The notes under the pieces are model-generated. The model had not been told where the DNA came from and ran no database searches. It saw only the letters and a program-made list of their open reading frames with translations. The position numbers were made by a program, and so were the translations under genes. Below are positions 7,932 through 10,376 of a stretch of 10,376 nt of DNA, one piece after another. The DNA is taken from the NCBI GenBank assembly GCA_902782705.1, contig CACZOL010000234.1, forward strand, positions 1 to 10,376. The letters are read 5' to 3'. Numbering within the stretch: the stretch's first letter is position 1; each line of letters starts with the position of its first letter. Source of the stretch: an uncultured Selenomonadaceae bacterium (lineage in GTDB: Bacteria; Bacillota; Negativicutes; Selenomonadales; Selenomonadaceae).

Positions 7932-10121
7932 TTATTTGTGATTGTTCCCGTGGTATTGCAGACTCAGCATCGTGATGTCGTCGGATTGCTCGGCCTCGCC
8001 GATATGCTGCCGGACGCGTTCCAGCATATACGGCAAAATATCTTCCGCTTTCCGGTCCGGCGGCAAGGCGTCCAGCGCCTCCTTGATACGCGCCTCCGTG
8101 AACTGCGCCTCCGCCTCGTTCATCGCCTCGGAAACGCCGTCCGTATAGAGATAAAGGACATCGCCGGGCAAAAGCTCGACGCTTTGCTGCTCATAAGGAA
8201 GCTCCATGAGGCCCAGCATGGTTCCCTTCTTCATAGGCAGGAATGCGTAGCTGCCGTCCCGCCCGAAAAGCGGCGGGCAATGTCCCCCGTCCGCGTAAGT
8301 GAGCCGCCCCGTCTCAAGATTGAGTATCCCGAGGAACACCGTCACGAACATGGCCGCCTCATTGTTTTTGCAAAGCAACCGATTGGCATGCTCCAGAACG
8401 GAAGCCAAATCATCGGGGCTCTTTGCCGTCAGGAGGCAATGCTTGAGAATCGACTGGGATTTTGCCATGAACATGGCGGCGGGAATTCCCTTTCCCGATA
8501 CGTCGGCAATGGCAAAGGCGAGACGGCGCTCGTCCAGCATATAAAAATCGTAAAAATCCCCGCCCACGTCCTTTGCCGGTTCCATCAAAGCGTACAGCTC
8601 AAACTCTTTACGCTCCGGAAAAGCCCCGGACGCGTTGGGCAGCATATCCGTCTGGATTTTCGCCGCCACCTCCAGTTCCGTGCGGGCGTGTTCCTTTTCC
8701 GCCGCCGCTTGGGCGAGATGCTGCGTATATGTCTTGAGTTCCTCCGTCATCGAGTTGAAACATTCCGCCAGATGCTCGATTTCGTCTCCGGTGGAAAGGT
8801 CTAACTTCCTGTCGAAATTTCCGGCGGCAATTTCCTTCACGCCGTCCGCCAGCCTGCGAATGGGGCGGGTGACGCGCGCTGCCATGAAGCCGCTGCCGTA
8901 AATGACCAAGAGCAGGACAGGGAGCAAAACCGTCCCCATCTTCACCAGTGAATCCGAAAAAATCTCGCGCAGCGTATTCCGGATCATCCCCATTTCCTGC
9001 AGGACGTCGCCGCTGACCTGCGTCACCGCGTCCGCGACCTCCTTATCCTCAATCAATACGCCGTAGCTCCAGCCGGCGGTCTCCATGGGAGCAAAGGCGA
9101 GGTAATAATCTTTCCCGTTCAGCGCCACGGACATGACGCCGCTTTCCCCGGCGGTCATGCGTTTAACAGCTTCTGCGATATCCGGCTCCGCCGCCTGACG
9201 CAAGTCCACATTCTCGGGCACAGCCGCCAAAATGCCGTCCTTTTCCGAGGAAATCACCACGTCGCCCGTGCCGTCCAGTATAAAATTCGTGCTCGACTCT
9301 TCATGGGCAGATTCCACCACCGTGCGATGAATATCCTCCACACTGTAGCTGATTCCCGTCACACCGGCAAAACCGTCGTTATCATAATAAGGCATCACGC
9401 AGGAGATATCGAGAAGGCCTTCTGCACCTATAAACAGACTCGTAAAAACAGGCTTCGCGGCGTCTTTCCCCAATCGGTACCAGAACCGCTCGCGAGGATC
9501 AAAGCTTTCGAGAAATTCCTGCCGCGCCTCCTCCGATGGGTAAATGCTTGCAGTCCCATCCTTGGACGGAACGATATCCACGCAGACCATATAGCCATTT
9601 TTCGAGCCTGCAAAAAAAGAGGTCCTGTAATCATCATAAGACTTGCTCATGGGAACCAAGACGTCGGCAATATTGCCCGCCCGCCCGATTTCTTCCCGTG
9701 TTTCCTCCCCAATCCCTTGCCGCATAAGCTCCGGACTGTAATGGATATAAGGAACGCCGGCCAGGATATCCGGCTCCAGACGCGTATTCGGCAAAGCACG
9801 GGGCAGATAATTTTCGGGAAAGGAAAGGATACGGGTCATGCAGTCGGCCATAAACTCCACATCCTCACCGACGATATGAAACTCCCTGTCCAAATGCTGG
9901 GCTTTGGCCTCCGTGACCTTTTTCAGCTTGTCCTTGACGGATTCCGCCGCATAGTTGCCCATGGACTCCGCCAAAGTCTCTGCCAAGACGTCCTCTTGCT
10001 GCAATATGACGCCCCGGGTGACGTAAAACCAATGGACGGCCACGACGCCCACCGCCAAAAGAGCGGCAACCACGCTGGAAAGCGCCAGAAACAAAACACG
10101 CCCGCGAATCGAAAGCTTCAT
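7932..10121 (-). CDS. Membrane Cache-HAMP-PP2C (SpoIIE/RsbU-type) serine phosphatase
   Basis: A 729-residue sensor phosphatase, first gene of the operon. In order: a membrane segment (about 11-34); a large extracytoplasmic region (35 to about 390) with double-Cache features such as DISCVMPYYDNDGFAGVTGI (238-257); a second membrane segment (about 393-416); HAMP (about 414-466) with TRPIRRLADGVKEIAAGNFD; a helical linker ending AAKIQTDMLP; and a PP2C/SpoIIE domain (about 495-725). The metal-binding acidic motifs are all present: GGDFYD (520-525), ADVSGKGIPAA (539-549), YTDGVSE (659-665) and SDDIT (713-717), so it should be active. Such enzymes dephosphorylate STAS antagonists in response to signals, and a STAS protein is encoded 30 bases downstream. 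I chose ATG 10121 because AAAGGTGG lies 7 bases upstream and a candidate promoter at 10154-10182 would start transcripts after the alternative ATG at 10151 (ten residues longer). The ligand is unknown. Confidence 0.93.
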   Translation of the reverse strand: MKLSIRGRVLFLALSSVVAALLAVGVVAVHWFYVTRGVILQQEDVLAETLAESMGNYAAESVKDKLKKVTEAKAQHLDREFHIVGEDVEFMADCMTRILSFPENYLPRALPNTRLEPDILAGVPYIHYSPELMRQGIGEETREEIGRAGNIADVLVPMSKSYDDYRTSFFAGSKNGYMVCVDIVPSKDGTASIYPSEEARQEFLESFDPRERFWYRLGKDAAKPVFTSLFIGAEGLLDISCVMPYYDNDGFAGVTGISYSVEDIHRTVVESAHEESSTNFILDGTGDVVISSEKDGILAAVPENVDLRQAAEPDIAEAVKRMTAGESGVMSVALNGKDYYLAFAPMETAGWSYGVLIEDKEVADAVTQVSGDVLQEMGMIRNTLREIFSDSLVKMGTVLLPVLLLVIYGSGFMAARVTRPIRRLADGVKEIAAGNFDRKLDLSTGDEIEHLAECFNSMTEELKTYTQHLAQAAAEKEHARTELEVAAKIQTDMLPNASGAFPERKEFELYALMEPAKDVGGDFYDFYMLDERRLAFAIADVSGKGIPAAMFMAKSQSILKHCLLTAKSPDDLASVLEHANRLLCKNNEAAMFVTVFLGILNLETGRLTYADGGHCPPLFGRDGSYAFLPMKKGTMLGLMELPYEQQSVELLPGDVLYLYTDGVSEAMNEAEAQFTEARIKEALDALPPDRKAEDILPYMLERVRQHIGEAEQSDDITMLSLQYHGNNHK

Positions 10122-10128
10122 CCTCTGC

Positions 10129-10136
10129 CCACCTTT
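10129..10136 (-). promoter_or_regulatory. Ribosome binding site for the phosphatase gene
   Basis: AAAGGTGG on the minus strand lies 7 bases before the ATG at 10121-10119. The upstream in-frame ATG at 10151 has only GAGG, so the downstream start is preferred, though not decisively. Confidence 0.55.
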
Positions 10137-10153
10137 GCAGCACTTTGGCACAT

Positions 10154-10182
10154 CTTATGCCTCGTGCACAGTGCAAGTTCAA
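10154..10182 (-). promoter_or_regulatory. Candidate sigma-A promoter of the operon with a palindrome in the spacer
   Basis: On the minus strand TTGAAC (10182-10177) and CATAAG (10159-10154) match the -35 and -10 consensus at four of six positions each, with the ideal 17-base spacer. A start near 10147 would give a leader of about 25 bases containing the ribosome site at 10129-10136. The spacer holds a perfect 11-base palindrome, TGCACAGTGCA (10165-10175), a possible operator. The matches are modest, so this is a suggestion. Confidence 0.33.
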
Positions 10183-10213
10183 TCATACGTCCCGATCATC
10201 TTTTCCATCCATA

Positions 10214-10309
10214 TCATGGTGTATCAACAGTTGAATTTTCAGCGTATTATATTTCCAGAAGCCTCTCCGCGTCTTCGACTGTCGCAAGCCGGATGTCCAT
10301 CTGCTTCAT
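10214..10309 (-). pseudogene. Truncated GNAT N-acetyltransferase remnant
   Basis: An ATG at 10309, with GAGG 6 bases upstream and one base after the preceding stop codon, opens a frame reading MDIRLATVEDAERLLEI after three lead residues, then hits TAA at 10249-10247. The I-R-x-A-T-x-x-D-A-x-x-L-L-x-I pattern is the usual start of a GNAT acetyltransferase, especially the phosphinothricin-acetyltransferase-like group. The same frame continues after the stop as YAENSTVDTP and stops again at 10214; ENST followed by an acidic residue and proline recalls the next part of that family, but shortened. The rest of the domain, including the acetyl-CoA loop, is missing. The reading as a decayed gene is fairly good; a coincidental short leader peptide is the alternative. 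Confidence 0.5.
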
Positions 10310-10310
10310 A

Positions 10311-10376
10311 TCACGCCTCGGGTTCTTCGCACTGCTTTTTCATTCTGACGACTTCCTCTCGGATCTTGTTCGAGAA
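10311..10376 (-). CDS. C-terminal 21 codons of an unidentified protein (partial)
   Basis: A minus-strand frame is open from the window edge and ends at TGA (10313-10311). The last residues include NKIREEVVRMKKQCEEPEA, a charged, probably helical tail. Its stop lies one base before the ATG of the GNAT remnant, an operon-like spacing that supports it being a real gene end. The family cannot be told from this tail. Confidence 0.5.
   Translation of the reverse strand, partial: FSNKIREEVVRMKKQCEEPEA

Noticed and set aside
7518..8804. 428-codon open frame on the plus strand
   Set aside because: Antisense to the PP2C domain and the STAS domain; His- and Arg-rich translation without family features.
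1..10376. CRISPR arrays, tRNA or rRNA genes, insertion sequences
   Set aside because: I saw no spaced direct repeats, no tRNA-like cloverleaf sequence, no rRNA segments and no transposase; nearly all the window is taken up by the listed genes.

Overview
The window looks like a chromosomal stretch of a moderately GC-rich, low-GC-ancestry (Firmicutes-type) bacterium. Strong Shine-Dalgarno sites (AGGAGG-like), two TTG starts, a short-hairpin terminator and SpoIIE/Rsb-type signalling proteins fit this. The GC-rich codon use and the gene content make a member of the Negativicutes (Selenomonas/Mitsuokella/Megasphaera-like) my best guess, but that is inference from memory and no marker gene is present.

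Layout. Positions 1-60 hold the possible tail of a plus-strand gene and a strong two-way terminator. Positions 121-588 (minus) encode a small pyridoxamine-phosphate-oxidase-fold flavoprotein of the NimA type, with a TTG start fixed by an AGGAGG site. A hairpin at 801-837 ends the main unit. From 10121 down to 853, four minus-strand genes lie 19-30 bases apart and form one operon: (1) a membrane Cache-HAMP-PP2C (SpoIIE/RsbU-type) phosphatase; (2) a STAS anti-sigma-antagonist domain fused to a complete NRPS condensation domain; (3) an NRPS with a C-lobe-only condensation fragment, an adenylation domain, a carrier domain and a second condensation domain; (4) a MATE transporter fused at its C-terminus to an RsbW/SpoIIAB-like HATPase domain. 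Positions 10152-10376 hold a candidate promoter, two small palindromes, a truncated GNAT acetyltransferase remnant and the last 21 codons of an unidentified gene.

How it may work together. The three component types of a Rsb/SpoII partner switch (PP2C phosphatase, STAS antagonist, HATPase) are all present, but two of them are fused to the biosynthetic and export proteins of a one-adenylation-domain NRPS pathway, and no sigma factor is seen. The simplest reading is that an extracytoplasmic signal sensed by the phosphatase sets the phosphorylation state of the STAS-condensation protein and so controls assembly, or coupling to the exporter, of a small aminoacyl or peptide product. Enzyme control by partner switching is inference. 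The HATPase lacks the usual N-box Asn, so it may be a docking domain rather than an active kinase. No thioesterase, phosphopantetheinyl transferase or MbtH-like gene lies in the window.
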